From Flavobacteriaceae bacterium (GTDB lineage: Bacteria > Bacteroidota > Bacteroidia > Flavobacteriales > Flavobacteriaceae), in contig JAGYJF010000005.1 of NCBI GenBank assembly GCA_018402135.1, positions 186,001-250,000 on the forward strand: a stretch of DNA of 64,000 nucleotides. Reading direction: 5' to 3'. The position numbers and the translations under genes are program-made. The notes beneath the pieces are model-generated. The model saw only the letters and a list, made by a program, of their open reading frames with translations, ran no database searches and was not told where the DNA came from. This document shows, in pieces, positions 44,564-54,297 of the stretch. Position 1 is the first letter of the stretch, and each line of letters begins with the position of its first letter.

Positions 44564-45331
44564 ATGACTAAAAAGCAAACTTTTAGTCGCATTATTTCCT
44601 TGGTACCGAGCCAAACTGAATTACTGGTCGATTTAGGGTTGAAAACCAGTTTGGTAGGTGTAACCAAGTTTTGTGTACATCCTTCAGATTTGCGAAAAGA
44701 AATTATCGTTGTTGGCGGTACCAAACAAGTGAATTTTCAAAAGATTAAAGCCTTAAATCCAGATATCATTCTTTGCAACAAAGAAGAAAATACGCTGGAC
44801 ATGGTTGAGGAACTTCAGAACATCACAAGGGTAGAAGTAAGTGAAGTGAATACGTTTGATGATGCCTTAAATTTGATACAATTTTATGGTGATCTATTTG
44901 ATGTTAAACCTTTAGCACAAGCTATTATTAAAAATATTAAAGCTGAACGGTCAAAATTTAAAAAGCTACAATATAACAAGTTACAGGTTAAAGTTGCATA
45001 TTTTATTTGGCAAGACCCTTATATGGTAGCAGCTAATAATACGTTTATCAATTCGATGATTGAAGAAGCTGGTTTTTCTAACATTTTTGATGATAGGTCG
45101 CGTTATCCCGAAATCAGACTGTCACAGCCCATTTTGAAGCAAGCAGAAGTTATATTGTTATCAACGGAGCCTTTTCCCTTTAAAGCTAAGCATGTACGAC
45201 TATTTAAAGCACAATTTCCTGTAAAAAAAGTAATGATTGTAAATGGCGAATTATTTTCTTGGTATGGGTCTCGACTTCAATTGGCTTTTGATTATTTTGG
45301 AAGCCTTTATGAAAAATTAAATACAGTTTAA
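44564..45331 (+). CDS. Helical-backbone metal receptor (BtuF/FhuD-like), no signal peptide
   Basis: A 255-residue type III periplasmic-binding fold (Peripla_BP_2). It has RIISLVPSQTELLVDLGL, then VVGGTKQVNFQKIKALNPDI, a linker helix, and VAYFIWQDPYMVAANNTFIN. This family captures cobalamin or ferric siderophores for ABC import. The N-terminus (MTKKQTFSRIISLVPS) has no signal peptide, so as annotated it would be cytoplasmic. No permease or ATPase is adjacent. It could relate to B12 supply for the mutase 1.3 kb away, but that is speculation. Confidence 0.8.
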   Translation: MTKKQTFSRIISLVPSQTELLVDLGLKTSLVGVTKFCVHPSDLRKEIIVVGGTKQVNFQKIKALNPDIILCNKEENTLDMVEELQNITRVEVSEVNTFDDALNLIQFYGDLFDVKPLAQAIIKNIKAERSKFKKLQYNKLQVKVAYFIWQDPYMVAANNTFINSMIEEAGFSNIFDDRSRYPEIRLSQPILKQAEVILLSTEPFPFKAKHVRLFKAQFPVKKVMIVNGELFSWYGSRLQLAFDYFGSLYEKLNTV

Positions 45332-45507
45332 GACCGCGATAAAAAGTTAAGTAAATTAATTTCCTCAAGCGTTTTAATGGCATTATACTCTTGAATATCG
45401 CTCAAGGCTGAATCGGTTTCACGCCAATTATAGGAGTCTTCCACTAGTATTTTATAGTGGTAAAGCAGTTTTTTACGTTTTTCTTGTATGTTTTTGAACG
45501 GAGTCAT
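45328..45507 (-). CDS. Small hypothetical protein (59 aa)
   Basis: Encodes MTPFKNIQEKRKKLLYHYKI then LVEDSYNWRETDSALSDIQE and a final helix. Charged and helical, with no membrane segment. The K-L-x2-Y-x2-L-x-E-x-S...T....SD pattern faintly resembles the Lacal_2735/DUF6435 mini-proteins of Flavobacteriaceae. Its stop codon (plus 45328-45330) shares bases with the stop of the convergent gene (45329-45331). Confidence 0.55.
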   Translation of the reverse strand: MTPFKNIQEKRKKLLYHYKILVEDSYNWRETDSALSDIQEYNAIKTLEEINLLNFLSRS

Positions 45508-45565
45508 GATGAAATAAAATTAAATATATAAAATATTTTAATACGATTTCGAAAAACTTTTAAAT

Positions 45566-45596
45566 AAAAAAGTCGGCTGAAACAACCGACTTTTTA
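45566..45596. terminator. Symmetric terminator
   Basis: AAAAAGTCGG and CCGACTTTTT flank CTGAAACAA. It has A- and T-runs on both sides, so it is usable in both directions. It is 141 bp beyond the DUF4197 stop on the minus strand. Confidence 0.7.
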
Positions 45597-45736
45597 AAAC
45601 CAACTTTTGCTAATCCAAATTAAAGATAAATGTATGATCTTCTTTTGCATTACAAAGATGCGAAATAATCAACTTAGCAATGTTACCTAAACATTAGCAT
45701 ATAATTAAGGTTGAATTAAATACTCTTTAATATTTG

Positions 45737-46450
45737 CTATTTATTATCCTGAAGTGCAAAAACCTTGCGCAACAAATCGGTGCCACGGGCCGAAACTTTA
45801 TTTCTAATTTCTTGTTCTTCAACCGCAATCATGGTGTAAACACCTTTTAAAGCTTCTTGGGTAACATAATCCGTTAGATCAGGATTAACACTAGCCGTAA
45901 AAGGTATGGCGTTATATTTATTAATGAGATTGGCCCAAATTTGGTCAGCACCTACCTTGCTAAATGAGTTATTGATAACGGGTTTAAATTTGTTATAAAG
46001 TTCAGTTTCGGTTCTTTGGGTTAAGTATTGCGTTGCGGCATTATCGGCTCCTAATAAAATATTTCTCGCATCGGCGAATGTGATGTCTTTAACAGCATTC
46101 ACAAAAATAGGCGTCGCTTCTTTAACCGCGTCCTCGGCGGCTCTATTTAAAACTTTTAAACCTTCGTCTGCTAGATTTCCTAAGCCAATATCGCGTAAGC
46201 CTTTATCTACTTTACGCAATTCTTCTGGTAGTAAAATTTTTACCAATTCATTCCTAAAAAAACCGTCAGTTTGGGTGAGCTTGGTTACTTGCTTATCAAT
46301 TCCTTGGTTTAAAGCCTGTCTCAATCCCGAAGCAATGTCAGCATTGGATAAAAGGTCTCCCGATTGTGGTAAATCACTAATTACCTGTTGTAATTCTGCA
46401 CATGAAGTTAGTACGATTAGAGCAAAAATTGCAGTAATTTTTTTTTTCAT
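45737..46450 (-). CDS. DUF4197 lipoprotein
   Basis: A 237-residue predicted lipoprotein of the DUF4197 family. The start at 46450 (MKKKITAIFALIVLTSC) yields a perfect lipobox; the frame to 46543 would add an unlikely N-terminus. Family motifs are SNADIASGLRQALNQGIDKQ, LLPEELRKVDKGLRDIGLG, ITFADARNILLG and YVTQEALKGVYTMIAVEEQ. Mostly helical and periplasm-facing. Function unknown. Divergent from icmF. Confidence 0.85.
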   Translation of the reverse strand: MKKKITAIFALIVLTSCAELQQVISDLPQSGDLLSNADIASGLRQALNQGIDKQVTKLTQTDGFFRNELVKILLPEELRKVDKGLRDIGLGNLADEGLKVLNRAAEDAVKEATPIFVNAVKDITFADARNILLGADNAATQYLTQRTETELYNKFKPVINNSFSKVGADQIWANLINKYNAIPFTASVNPDLTDYVTQEALKGVYTMIAVEEQEIRNKVSARGTDLLRKVFALQDNK

Positions 46451-46662
46451 TTGTAATTTTTTAGGCTGTAAAAATACAAAAGAAGGAGATGTAAAGGATG
46501 TAGCAGTGTAATCATTTGCAGAAAGAGATATGTATGTTGCCATTATTTTAAAACTTTCCCCTCGCGATTTAGGATTTAAGTTTCTTTTATATTTCTTAAA
46601 ATAAGAAGCAGTTTTTTGAATATTCCGTAAATTCGCAACTCAGAAAACTATAAGTTTTAAAG

Positions 46663-49600
46663 ATGGAACAACAAGCAGCTTATAAGCCAAAACATAAAGT
46701 TAGAATCGTAACCGCCGCCTCATTGTTTGATGGGCATGATGCCTCAATAAATATTATGCGTCGCATTATTCAGTCAACAGGTGTAGAGGTGATTCATTTA
46801 GGCCACGATCGCAGTGTAGAAGAAATAGTGAATACTGCCATTCAAGAAGATGTCAATGCTATTTGTTTAACATCCTACCAAGGCGGGCATAATGAGTATT
46901 TTAAATACATGCACGATTTATTGGAGGAAAAAGGTGCTGGACACATCAAAATATTTGGCGGCGGTGGCGGTGTTATTCTTCCTGAAGAAATCAGGGAATT
47001 GATGGCTTACGGCATCGATAGGATTTACTCTCCCGACGACGGCCGTGAAATGGGATTGCAAGGAATGATTAATGATTTGGTGGCGCAATCAGATTACGAA
47101 AGCCCATCCCTACACCTTCCGAAGGGAAAAACAATTGAAGCTTCATTAAAAGATAAAGATGTCAATACCATTGCAAGATTAATTTCTTTTGCAGAAAATA
47201 ATCATGACGAATTTAAGAAAAGCTTTTCTCCGTTGGAGAAAGCGGCAAAAGAGGCTTCTGTTTTAGGAATCACTGGAACAGGTGGTTCTGGAAAATCATC
47301 CTTAGTTGATGAATTGGTTAGACGTTTTCTAATAGATTTTCCTGGAAAAACTGTCGGTATTGTCTCTGTTGATCCTTCTAAACGCAAAACAGGTGGTGCT
47401 TTGTTAGGCGATAGAATTCGAATGAACGCCATCAACAATTCACGTGTTTATATGCGTAGTTTGGCCACGCGCCAATCTAATTTGGCCTTGTCTAAGTATG
47501 TGAATGAAGCTGTTGAAGTTTTAAAAGCCGCTGAATATGATTTAATCATATTAGAAACCTCTGGTATTGGCCAGAGTGATACTGAAATTATAGAGCACAG
47601 CGACGTATCTTTATACGTTATGACCCCTGAGTTTGGCGCCGCAACACAATTGGAGAAGATTGACATGCTAGATTTTGCCGATTTGGTGGCCATCAACAAA
47701 TTTGATAAACGCGGTTCCTTAGATGCCTTGCGCGATGTAAAAAAGCAATATATGCGCAATCACCAGTTGTGGGATGTGAATCAAGATGATTTACCGGTTT
47801 ATGGCACCATTGCTTCGCAGTTTAACGATCCAGGAATGAACACGCTCTACAAAGCCGTAATGGACAAGATTGTTGAAAAAACTAGTAGTGACTTAAAATC
47901 CACCTTTCATATTTCTAATGAAATGAGTGAAAAGATTTTTGTAATTCCACCAGCACGTACTCGCTATTTATCCGAAATTGCAGAAAACAACCGTGCTTAT
48001 GATAAAACGGCTAACGAACAGGCTGAGGTTGCTCAAAAGTTATATGGAATTTTTAAAACCATTGAATCCATTACAGGAACCGTTCCTAAGTTAGACAAGG
48101 CTGGTATTGATGCTGATTCGGTTCATTACAACGCCCATGACAATAAGGATTTTATAAAACTATTAATAAGTGAATTCGACCGTGTAAAATTAAATCTTGA
48201 TCCTTACAATTGGGAGGTAATAACTGGTTGGGATGACAAGGTTAATCGTTATAAAACCCCGATTTATTCCTTTAAAGTAAGAGATAAAGAGATCAAAATA
48301 GAAACGCATACCGAATCATTATCTCATACTCAAATTCCTAAAGTCGCTTTGCCAAAATATCAAGCTTGGGGAGATATTTTGGGATGGTGTTTACAGGAAA
48401 ATGTGCCTGGAGAGTTTCCATTTACTTCAGGTTTGTATCCGTTTAAGCGCACAGGTGAAGATCCAGCGCGTATGTTTGCTGGTGAAGGCGGACCAGAACG
48501 CACTAACCGACGCTTTCATTATGTGAGTGCTGGTTTGCCAGCCAAACGATTGTCAACTGCTTTTGATAGTGTTACACTTTACGGAAACGATCCAGATTTG
48601 CGTCCTGATATATATGGTAAAATAGGAAATGCTGGTGTAAGTATTTGTTGTTTAGATGATGCTAAGAAACTCTATTCCGGGTTTAACCTTGCTGATGTGA
48701 TGACATCGGTAAGTATGACTATCAACGGTCCAGCGCCAATGCTACTCGGGTTTTTTATGAATGCAGCCATCGATCAACAATGCGAAATTTACATTCAAGA
48801 TAAGGGCTTAGAAAAAGAGATAGACTCCAAGATTGCCAAAATCTATAAGGATAAAGGCATCGAGCGACCAACTTACCGCGGCGAATTACCCGAAAGTAAT
48901 AATGGATTAGGCTTAATGTTATTAGGTGTAACAGGTGATCAAGTATTGCCTAGAGCAATTTACGAGGAAATAAAAGCCAAAACCATAGCTCAAGTGCGCG
49001 GTACTGTCCAAGCTGATATTTTAAAAGAAGACCAGGCGCAGAACACCTGCATATTTTCTACAGAATTTGCATTGCGTTTAATGGGTGATGTTCAGGAATA
49101 TTTTATTCAAAAAAATGTACGTAACTTTTACTCGGTATCCATTTCTGGATACCATATTGCCGAGGCTGGTGCTAACCCGATATCTCAGTTGGCCTTTACC
49201 TTGTCTAATGGTTTCACCTATGTAGAGTATTATTTGTCAAGGGGTATGGACATTAACGATTTTGGTCCTAATTTGTCTTTTTTCTTTTCAAATGGTATCG
49301 ATCCCGAATATGCTGTTATTGGTCGTGTAGCTAGGAAGATTTGGGCAAAAGCTTTAAGAGATAAATATGGTGCTAATCCGCGGGCGCAAATGTTGAAGTA
49401 CCACATTCAAACCTCAGGTCGAAGTTTACACGCACAAGAAATAGACTTTAACGATATTCGTACCACCTTACAAGCTTTGTACGCTATTTACGATAATTGT
49501 AATTCGCTACACACCAATGCCTACGACGAGGCTATTACCACGCCAACCGAAGAAAGTGTGCGTCGCGCTATGGCCATACAGCTCATAATTAATAAAGAGT

Positions 49601-50091
49601 TGGGGCTTGCCAAAAACGAAAACCCAATTCAAGGTTCCTTTATTATTGAAGAATTAACCGATTTAGTAGAAGAAGCTGTATTACTCGAATTTGATAGAAT
49701 TACCGAACGTGGCGGTGTATTGGGAGCCATGGAAACCATGTACCAACGAAGTAAGATTCAAGAAGAAAGTTTGTATTACGAAACCTTAAAGCACAATGGT
49801 GAATTCCCAATTATTGGCGTTAATACTTTTTTAAGTTCAAAAGGATCGCCGACTATTCAACCTAAAGAAGTGATTCGCGCCACGGAAGAAGAAAAACGGC
49901 TACAAATTAAAACCTTAGAGACTTTGCATAAGGCACACGATACTTCAAAACTTCTCGAGGATATACAGCAAAAAGCCATTCAAAATGAGAATATTTTTGA
50001 AGCCTTGATGGAGGTTTGTAAATACTGTTCTTTGGGGCAAATCACCCATGCCTTATTCGAAGTAGGCGGACAGTATCGCCGAAATATGTAA
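46663..50091 (+). CDS. icmF: Fused isobutyryl-CoA mutase IcmF
   Basis: A 1142-residue B12 enzyme fusing three parts. The adenosylcobalamin-binding domain (about 12-145) has DGHDAS with His25 as the cobalt ligand. The MeaB-like chaperone GTPase has GTGGSGKS at 205-212 and NKFD at 345-348. The TIM-barrel mutase spans about 540-1142, with His831 in SISGYH. At the residue matching the MCM substrate Arg207 it has Gln793, typical of isobutyryl rather than methylmalonyl specificity; Tyr592 is less clear. It converts isobutyryl-CoA to n-butyryl-CoA for Val or branched acid catabolism. Monocistronic. Confidence 0.93.
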   Translation: MEQQAAYKPKHKVRIVTAASLFDGHDASINIMRRIIQSTGVEVIHLGHDRSVEEIVNTAIQEDVNAICLTSYQGGHNEYFKYMHDLLEEKGAGHIKIFGGGGGVILPEEIRELMAYGIDRIYSPDDGREMGLQGMINDLVAQSDYESPSLHLPKGKTIEASLKDKDVNTIARLISFAENNHDEFKKSFSPLEKAAKEASVLGITGTGGSGKSSLVDELVRRFLIDFPGKTVGIVSVDPSKRKTGGALLGDRIRMNAINNSRVYMRSLATRQSNLALSKYVNEAVEVLKAAEYDLIILETSGIGQSDTEIIEHSDVSLYVMTPEFGAATQLEKIDMLDFADLVAINKFDKRGSLDALRDVKKQYMRNHQLWDVNQDDLPVYGTIASQFNDPGMNTLYKAVMDKIVEKTSSDLKSTFHISNEMSEKIFVIPPARTRYLSEIAENNRAYDKTANEQAEVAQKLYGIFKTIESITGTVPKLDKAGIDADSVHYNAHDNKDFIKLLISEFDRVKLNLDPYNWEVITGWDDKVNRYKTPIYSFKVRDKEIKIETHTESLSHTQIPKVALPKYQAWGDILGWCLQENVPGEFPFTSGLYPFKRTGEDPARMFAGEGGPERTNRRFHYVSAGLPAKRLSTAFDSVTLYGNDPDLRPDIYGKIGNAGVSICCLDDAKKLYSGFNLADVMTSVSMTINGPAPMLLGFFMNAAIDQQCEIYIQDKGLEKEIDSKIAKIYKDKGIERPTYRGELPESNNGLGLMLLGVTGDQVLPRAIYEEIKAKTIAQVRGTVQADILKEDQAQNTCIFSTEFALRLMGDVQEYFIQKNVRNFYSVSISGYHIAEAGANPISQLAFTLSNGFTYVEYYLSRGMDINDFGPNLSFFFSNGIDPEYAVIGRVARKIWAKALRDKYGANPRAQMLKYHIQTSGRSLHAQEIDFNDIRTTLQALYAIYDNCNSLHTNAYDEAITTPTEESVRRAMAIQLIINKELGLAKNENPIQGSFIIEELTDLVEEAVLLEFDRITERGGVLGAMETMYQRSKIQEESLYYETLKHNGEFPIIGVNTFLSSKGSPTIQPKEVIRATEEEKRLQIKTLETLHKAHDTSKLLEDIQQKAIQNENIFEALMEVCKYCSLGQITHALFEVGGQYRRNM

Positions 50092-50112
50092 GCAGATCGC
50101 CAAATTTTGATA

Positions 50113-50136
50113 GGGCGACTCGCGAGTCGCCCGTTC
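50113..50136 (+). repeat. REP-like palindrome upstream of the RAYT gene
   Basis: GGGCGACTCGCGAGTCGCCC (50113-50132) is a perfect 20-nt palindrome followed by GTTC. The palindrome-GTTC layout is repeated within the adjacent transposase gene (50367-50390) with AA/TT-side changes. Confidence 0.75.
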
Positions 50137-50185
50137 CAGAAATATCCTAATTTTATTATATTTTTATCATTGATATTCAATATCT

Positions 50186-50752
50186 ATGCGAAATAGAAAG
50201 CGAAATAGAATGTTAGGCTATGATTATTCCAGCAATGGATTGTATTTCGTCACGATATGCGTAAAGGATAGGGTTCGTTGTTTGGGTTCTGTTGGGGCAA
50301 GTCGTGCTGGGGCAGCTCGGGTTGGGGCAAGTCGCGACTTGCCTGTGCAAGATGATGAGATTGATGGGGCAAGTCGCGACTTGCCCGTTCGTTCCGATAG
50401 ACCAATTTTGATATTAAATAATTATGGATTAATAGTTGAAGAGCGAATAAAATGGTTGGCGAATCAATATCAATATGTTGAGGTTCATAATTATGTTGTT
50501 ATGCCAGATCATGTGCATTTAATAATTGAAATAGATCGGGCACGTGTAAAAGATGAAGCGGTTAAAATAAAATCCTTATCTGGTTTAATTGGAGCTTTGA
50601 AAACAACGTCTTCTAAGTTAATTCACAATAGCGGCTATAGTGATTTTGCATGGCAGCGTTCATTTCACGATAGCATTATCAGGAATTTAAATTCTTATTA
50701 TAACATTTCAAGGTATATTGATTTGAATCCAGAGAAATGGATTGAAGCATGA
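50186..50752 (+). CDS. REP-associated tyrosine transposase (RAYT, Y1 family)
   Basis: A 188-residue IS200-like single-domain transposase. It opens RKRNRMLGYDYSSNGLYFVT, has the metal-binding HUH PDHVHLIIEI (His109, His111) and a C-terminal FAWQRSFHDSIIRN ... YYNISRYIDLNPEKW with the candidate nucleophile Tyr. RAYTs cut and mobilise REP palindromes. Residues 37-68 (GASRAGAARVGASRDLPV and the next unit) are translated REP-like DNA inserted in frame, in a loop that is short and variable in relatives. Base composition of that stretch is far more GC-rich than its surroundings. Confidence 0.88.
   Translation: MRNRKRNRMLGYDYSSNGLYFVTICVKDRVRCLGSVGASRAGAARVGASRDLPVQDDEIDGASRDLPVRSDRPILILNNYGLIVEERIKWLANQYQYVEVHNYVVMPDHVHLIIEIDRARVKDEAVKIKSLSGLIGALKTTSSKLIHNSGYSDFAWQRSFHDSIIRNLNSYYNISRYIDLNPEKWIEA
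50291..50390 (+). repeat. In-frame REP-like repeats inside the RAYT gene
   Basis: Units beginning GGGGCA-(A/G)-(G/C)-TCG occur at 50294, 50309, 50324 and 50366, at offsets of 0, 15, 30 and 72, all multiples of 3. GGCAAGTCGCGACTTGCC (50326-50343) and GGGCAAGTCGCGACTTGCCC (50367-50386) are perfect palindromes; the latter is followed by GTTC like the external copy. Confidence 0.85.
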
Positions 50753-50791
50753 CAATATGAATTTAAATTCTTCCTGCACACTCAAAACCAG

Positions 50792-52459
50792 CTAAAACAA
50801 CCCACTAATCTCACCGTCATCACTAATATCAATTAGTTCCGATGCTGGATGTGCTGGCAGCCCTGGCATACGCATGATATCTCCTGTAATTGGGATTAGA
50901 AAACCTGCACCAGCCGCAATTTCAATTTCTCTAACGGTGATGATAAAATCTTTTGGTCGGCCTAAAAGCAAAGGATTATCAGAGAGCGATTTCTGGGTTT
51001 TGGCGATGCAGATTGGGAGATTTTCAAGGTTAAGGTCTGCTATTTTTTGTAAATCGGCTTTGGCTTTTGATGTGTAATCCACATGTTCCGCACCGTAAAT
51101 TTTGGTGGCGATCGTTTCTATTTTTTCTGTTACTGGCATGGCCCAATCGTATAGCGGCGTGAAATTCGACTGATTTTCTGAAACTGCATCTACTACACAT
51201 TGAGCGAGTTCTAATGCACCTTTACCACCTTTTGCCCAAACATCTGCAACTGCCACTTTCACTCCTTTTTGTTGGGCAAACTGTTTGATTACTTCAATTT
51301 CAGCATTGCTATCGGAGGTGAATTTGTTAATGGCGATTACTGGAGTCACTTTAAATTGCTTTATGTTTTCTAAATGCTTCTCAAGGTTGGGTAATCCATT
51401 TTTTAAGGCTTCTAAATTGGGTGTGGTTAATTCCTTTAAACTTGCGCCGCCATGGTATTTTAAAGCGCGTATGGTAGCGGTAAGTACCACTACTTTTGGT
51501 TTTAAATTAGCACTTTGGCATTTGATATCGAAAAACTTTTCGGCACCTAAATCAAATCCGAATCCCGCTTCGGTAACGGTATAATCCGCTAAACTCATGG
51601 CCATTGTGGTTGCAATTACCGAGTTGGTACCTTGTGCGATATTTGCAAATGGTCCGCCGTGAATAATGGCAGGATTCCCTTCAATGGTTTGAACCAAGTT
51701 AGGTTTAATGGCATCCTTCAGCAGCACTGCCATGGCACCTTGTGCTTTTAGGTCTTTGGCAAATATGGGTTGTTTCGTAAAAGTGTAACCAATAAAAATA
51801 TTGCCTAAACGTTTTTTTAAATCTTGTAAATCTTTTGCCAGACATAAAATAGCCATGATTTCTGAAGCTGCTGTAATATCAAAGCCTGTTTCTCTTGGCA
51901 CCCCAGAAGTTGTGCCTCCAAGTCCCACAATGATGCGTCGCAAAGCGCGGTCGTTCATATCGATAACGCGTTTCCAAGAAATGGTTCTGGCATCTAATTC
52001 TAGAGAATTGGTTTTACTTTGAATGTTATTATCGATAATGGCGGCCAATAGGTTATGGGCTTTTTCAATAGCTGCAAAATCACCGGTGAAATGTAGATTG
52101 ATATCTTCCATAGGTAACACCTGCGAGTAACCACCACCAGTTGCACCACCTTTTATTCCGAAAACGGGACCTAATGATGGCTCGCGTAACACGACGATAC
52201 TATTTTTGTCAAGTTGATTTAAGCCTTCGTTTAAGCCAATGGAAATTGTTGTTTTACCTTCACCAGCTGGTGTTGGTGAAATTGCTGATACGAGTATCAG
52301 ATGGCTTTTATCAACCTGTGATCGGTTAATAAGTGATAAGGGTAATTTGGCTTTGTATTTGCCATACATTTCGATGTTATCGACATTTATCCCGAGTTTT
52401 TCGGCTATTTGGCTTATAGGTTTTAAGGTAGTTTTTCGGGCTATTTGTAAGTCGGTCAT
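50792..52459 (-). CDS. fhs: Formate-tetrahydrofolate ligase
   Basis: A 555-residue enzyme forming 10-formyl-THF from formate, THF and ATP. The P-loop is SPTPAGEGKTT, followed by IGLNEGLNQL; other signatures are VLREPSLGPVFGIKGGATGG and FTGDFAAIEKAHNLLAA. The start at 52459 (MTDLQIARKTTLKPI) gives the usual length; ATG at 52480 is a possible longer start. Monocistronic, convergent with the RAYT gene. Supplies one-carbon units for purine and formyl-Met synthesis. Confidence 0.95.
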   Translation of the reverse strand: MTDLQIARKTTLKPISQIAEKLGINVDNIEMYGKYKAKLPLSLINRSQVDKSHLILVSAISPTPAGEGKTTISIGLNEGLNQLDKNSIVVLREPSLGPVFGIKGGATGGGYSQVLPMEDINLHFTGDFAAIEKAHNLLAAIIDNNIQSKTNSLELDARTISWKRVIDMNDRALRRIIVGLGGTTSGVPRETGFDITAASEIMAILCLAKDLQDLKKRLGNIFIGYTFTKQPIFAKDLKAQGAMAVLLKDAIKPNLVQTIEGNPAIIHGGPFANIAQGTNSVIATTMAMSLADYTVTEAGFGFDLGAEKFFDIKCQSANLKPKVVVLTATIRALKYHGGASLKELTTPNLEALKNGLPNLEKHLENIKQFKVTPVIAINKFTSDSNAEIEVIKQFAQQKGVKVAVADVWAKGGKGALELAQCVVDAVSENQSNFTPLYDWAMPVTEKIETIATKIYGAEHVDYTSKAKADLQKIADLNLENLPICIAKTQKSLSDNPLLLGRPKDFIITVREIEIAAGAGFLIPITGDIMRMPGLPAHPASELIDISDDGEISGLF

Positions 52460-52592
52460 AAAGCGTTGTTTTATGTTCAAAATAAAATTTCGTTAGGGTA
52501 AAACTAACACAATTTGTATGTTTTTAAAATGACACTTGTCATATAAACGACGGTTTATACTATGGAATTAAGCGACTAAACTCGAAAGGTTG

Positions 52593-52600
52593 TAACTTTG
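52593..52600 (+). promoter_or_regulatory. -7 box of era
   Basis: TAACTTTG, an exact TAnnTTTG match, 15 nt before the era ATG, giving a leader of only about 10 nt. Confidence 0.55.
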
Positions 52601-52615
52601 TAGAAAATTAGAAAG

Positions 52616-53491
52616 ATGCATAAGGCAGGTTTTGTAAATATTATTGGCAACCCCAATGTTGGTAAATCCACTTTGATGAATGCCTTTGTGGGTGAGAAGT
52701 TATCGATTATTACTTCGAAGGCGCAAACCACAAGACACCGTATTCTAGGAATTGTAAACGGGGAAGATTTTCAGATGGTTTTATCAGACACACCAGGAAT
52801 TATTAAGCCAGCGTATCAGTTACAAGCCTCCATGATGGATTTTGTGAAGTCGGCTTTAGACGATGCCGATGTACTTATTTACATGGTTGAAATTGGTGAG
52901 CAAGACCTTAAGGACGAAGCGTTTTTTAATAAGATTACGAATTCTAAAATCCCAGTATTGTTATTGTTGAATAAGATAGACACTTCAAATCAAGAAGTTT
53001 TAGAAAACCAAGTACCATATTGGGCAGCAAAGGTTCCTAATGCCGAAATTTTTGCCATTTCTGCTTTGGGTGGATTTGGCGTGCCAGAAGTATTTAATCG
53101 TATTGTTGAATTGTTGCCGGAATCGCCACCATTTTATCCAAAAGACCAGCTTACTGATAAGCCTGAGCGTTTTTTCGTAAATGAAATTATCAGGGAAAAG
53201 ATATTAATCCACTACAAAAAAGAAATTCCCTATTCGGTAGAAATTGACACAGAAGAATTTTTTGAATCCGACAACATCATCCGCATGCGTTCCGTGATAA
53301 TGGTAGAACGTGATACCCAAAAAGGCATCATTATAGGACATAAAGGCGCTGCTTTAAAACGTGTAGGTGTTGAGTCGCGCAAAGATTTAGAGCGCTTTTT
53401 TGGCAAACAAGTGCATTTGGAATTATATGTGAAAGTCAATAAAAACTGGCGCAGTAATGAGCGCCAGTTGAAACGTTTTGGATATAACTAA
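52616..53491 (+). CDS. era: GTPase Era
   Basis: A 291-residue GTPase that chaperones 16S rRNA maturation. G1 is GNPNVGKST (12-20), switch I has KAQTTRHRILGI, G3 is DTPG, G4 is NKID and G5 is SALGG. The C-terminal KH domain contains VIMVERDTQKGIIIGHKGAA and ends in LELYVKVNKNWR. It is convergent with the SIMPL gene, stops 5 bp apart. Confidence 0.96.
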   Translation: MHKAGFVNIIGNPNVGKSTLMNAFVGEKLSIITSKAQTTRHRILGIVNGEDFQMVLSDTPGIIKPAYQLQASMMDFVKSALDDADVLIYMVEIGEQDLKDEAFFNKITNSKIPVLLLLNKIDTSNQEVLENQVPYWAAKVPNAEIFAISALGGFGVPEVFNRIVELLPESPPFYPKDQLTDKPERFFVNEIIREKILIHYKKEIPYSVEIDTEEFFESDNIIRMRSVIMVERDTQKGIIIGHKGAALKRVGVESRKDLERFFGKQVHLELYVKVNKNWRSNERQLKRFGYN

Positions 53492-53496
53492 ATAAA

Positions 53497-54228
53497 TTAT
53501 TTTACTTTATAATCTAACTTCATGGTGATGGAAGCTGTTTTTTCTTTGGATGAGGTATTATAAGTACCACCCCAAGAATAATCTTCGCTTGAATTTTGAC
53601 CAGTAATTTGAAAAATTCCCATTTTAGCGGTGATTAAATCGCCTAATTTTGCTCCAGAATTATCTGCAATTTTTTGTGCTCTGGCATAGGCATCTTGTGT
53701 AGCTTTTGAGACCATTTCTAGTTTTAAATCGGCTAATTTGGTGTAGTAATAGCGTGGTGGTTGTGAATAGAATTGAATGCCTTTATTGAGTAATTCGGTG
53801 ATTTCGCGTGATACCTTTTCGGTATTTTCAACGTTTTTGGAATCTATCTGCAGCGATTGTGTTAGTACATAGCCAAGAAATTCTTCCCCCATATATTTAC
53901 CGTCCGCTGAATATTTAGATTGGGTATTGTTACGACTGTTAACAGCTTTAAACACTAGTTCTTCTATGCTAACGCCTTTGCTTAAAAGGTATTCGGTAAT
54001 GACTGCTTTATCCGCTTCGAGGTCTTTATAGGCTTGTTTTAAATCTGAACTTTCCTTAGCAAAGGAACCTTCCCAAACAATTAAATCAGAAGTGAAATCG
54101 GCATTACCCAAACCAGTTACGGAGATATTGCCTTGGGCGTTATTTCGATTGATAACTGCATTGCCCAATAAATAGGCTGCGATGACGATGGCAATGCCAA
54201 AGATAATGGCTGAGAGGTGTTTTTTCAT
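53497..54228 (-). CDS. SIMPL domain protein
   Basis: A 243-residue protein with an N-terminal signal anchor (about 5-24). A SIMPL (DUF541) domain follows: ISVTGLGNADFTSDLIVWEG, then alternating helices and strands, and ATQDAYARAQKIADNSGAKL near the end, closing ASITMKLDYKVK. Family members face the periplasm; in other bacteria some respond to oxidative stress. A membrane protein gene of unknown function lies upstream on the same strand, 69 bp away. Confidence 0.85.
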   Translation of the reverse strand: MKKHLSAIIFGIAIVIAAYLLGNAVINRNNAQGNISVTGLGNADFTSDLIVWEGSFAKESSDLKQAYKDLEADKAVITEYLLSKGVSIEELVFKAVNSRNNTQSKYSADGKYMGEEFLGYVLTQSLQIDSKNVENTEKVSREITELLNKGIQFYSQPPRYYYTKLADLKLEMVSKATQDAYARAQKIADNSGAKLGDLITAKMGIFQITGQNSSEDYSWGGTYNTSSKEKTASITMKLDYKVK

Positions 54229-54297
54229 TGTAGTAAAAGTATTAAGATTATAGTATTAAGTATTAAGACTGGCGTATTAAACTTTTTCAATATACGT

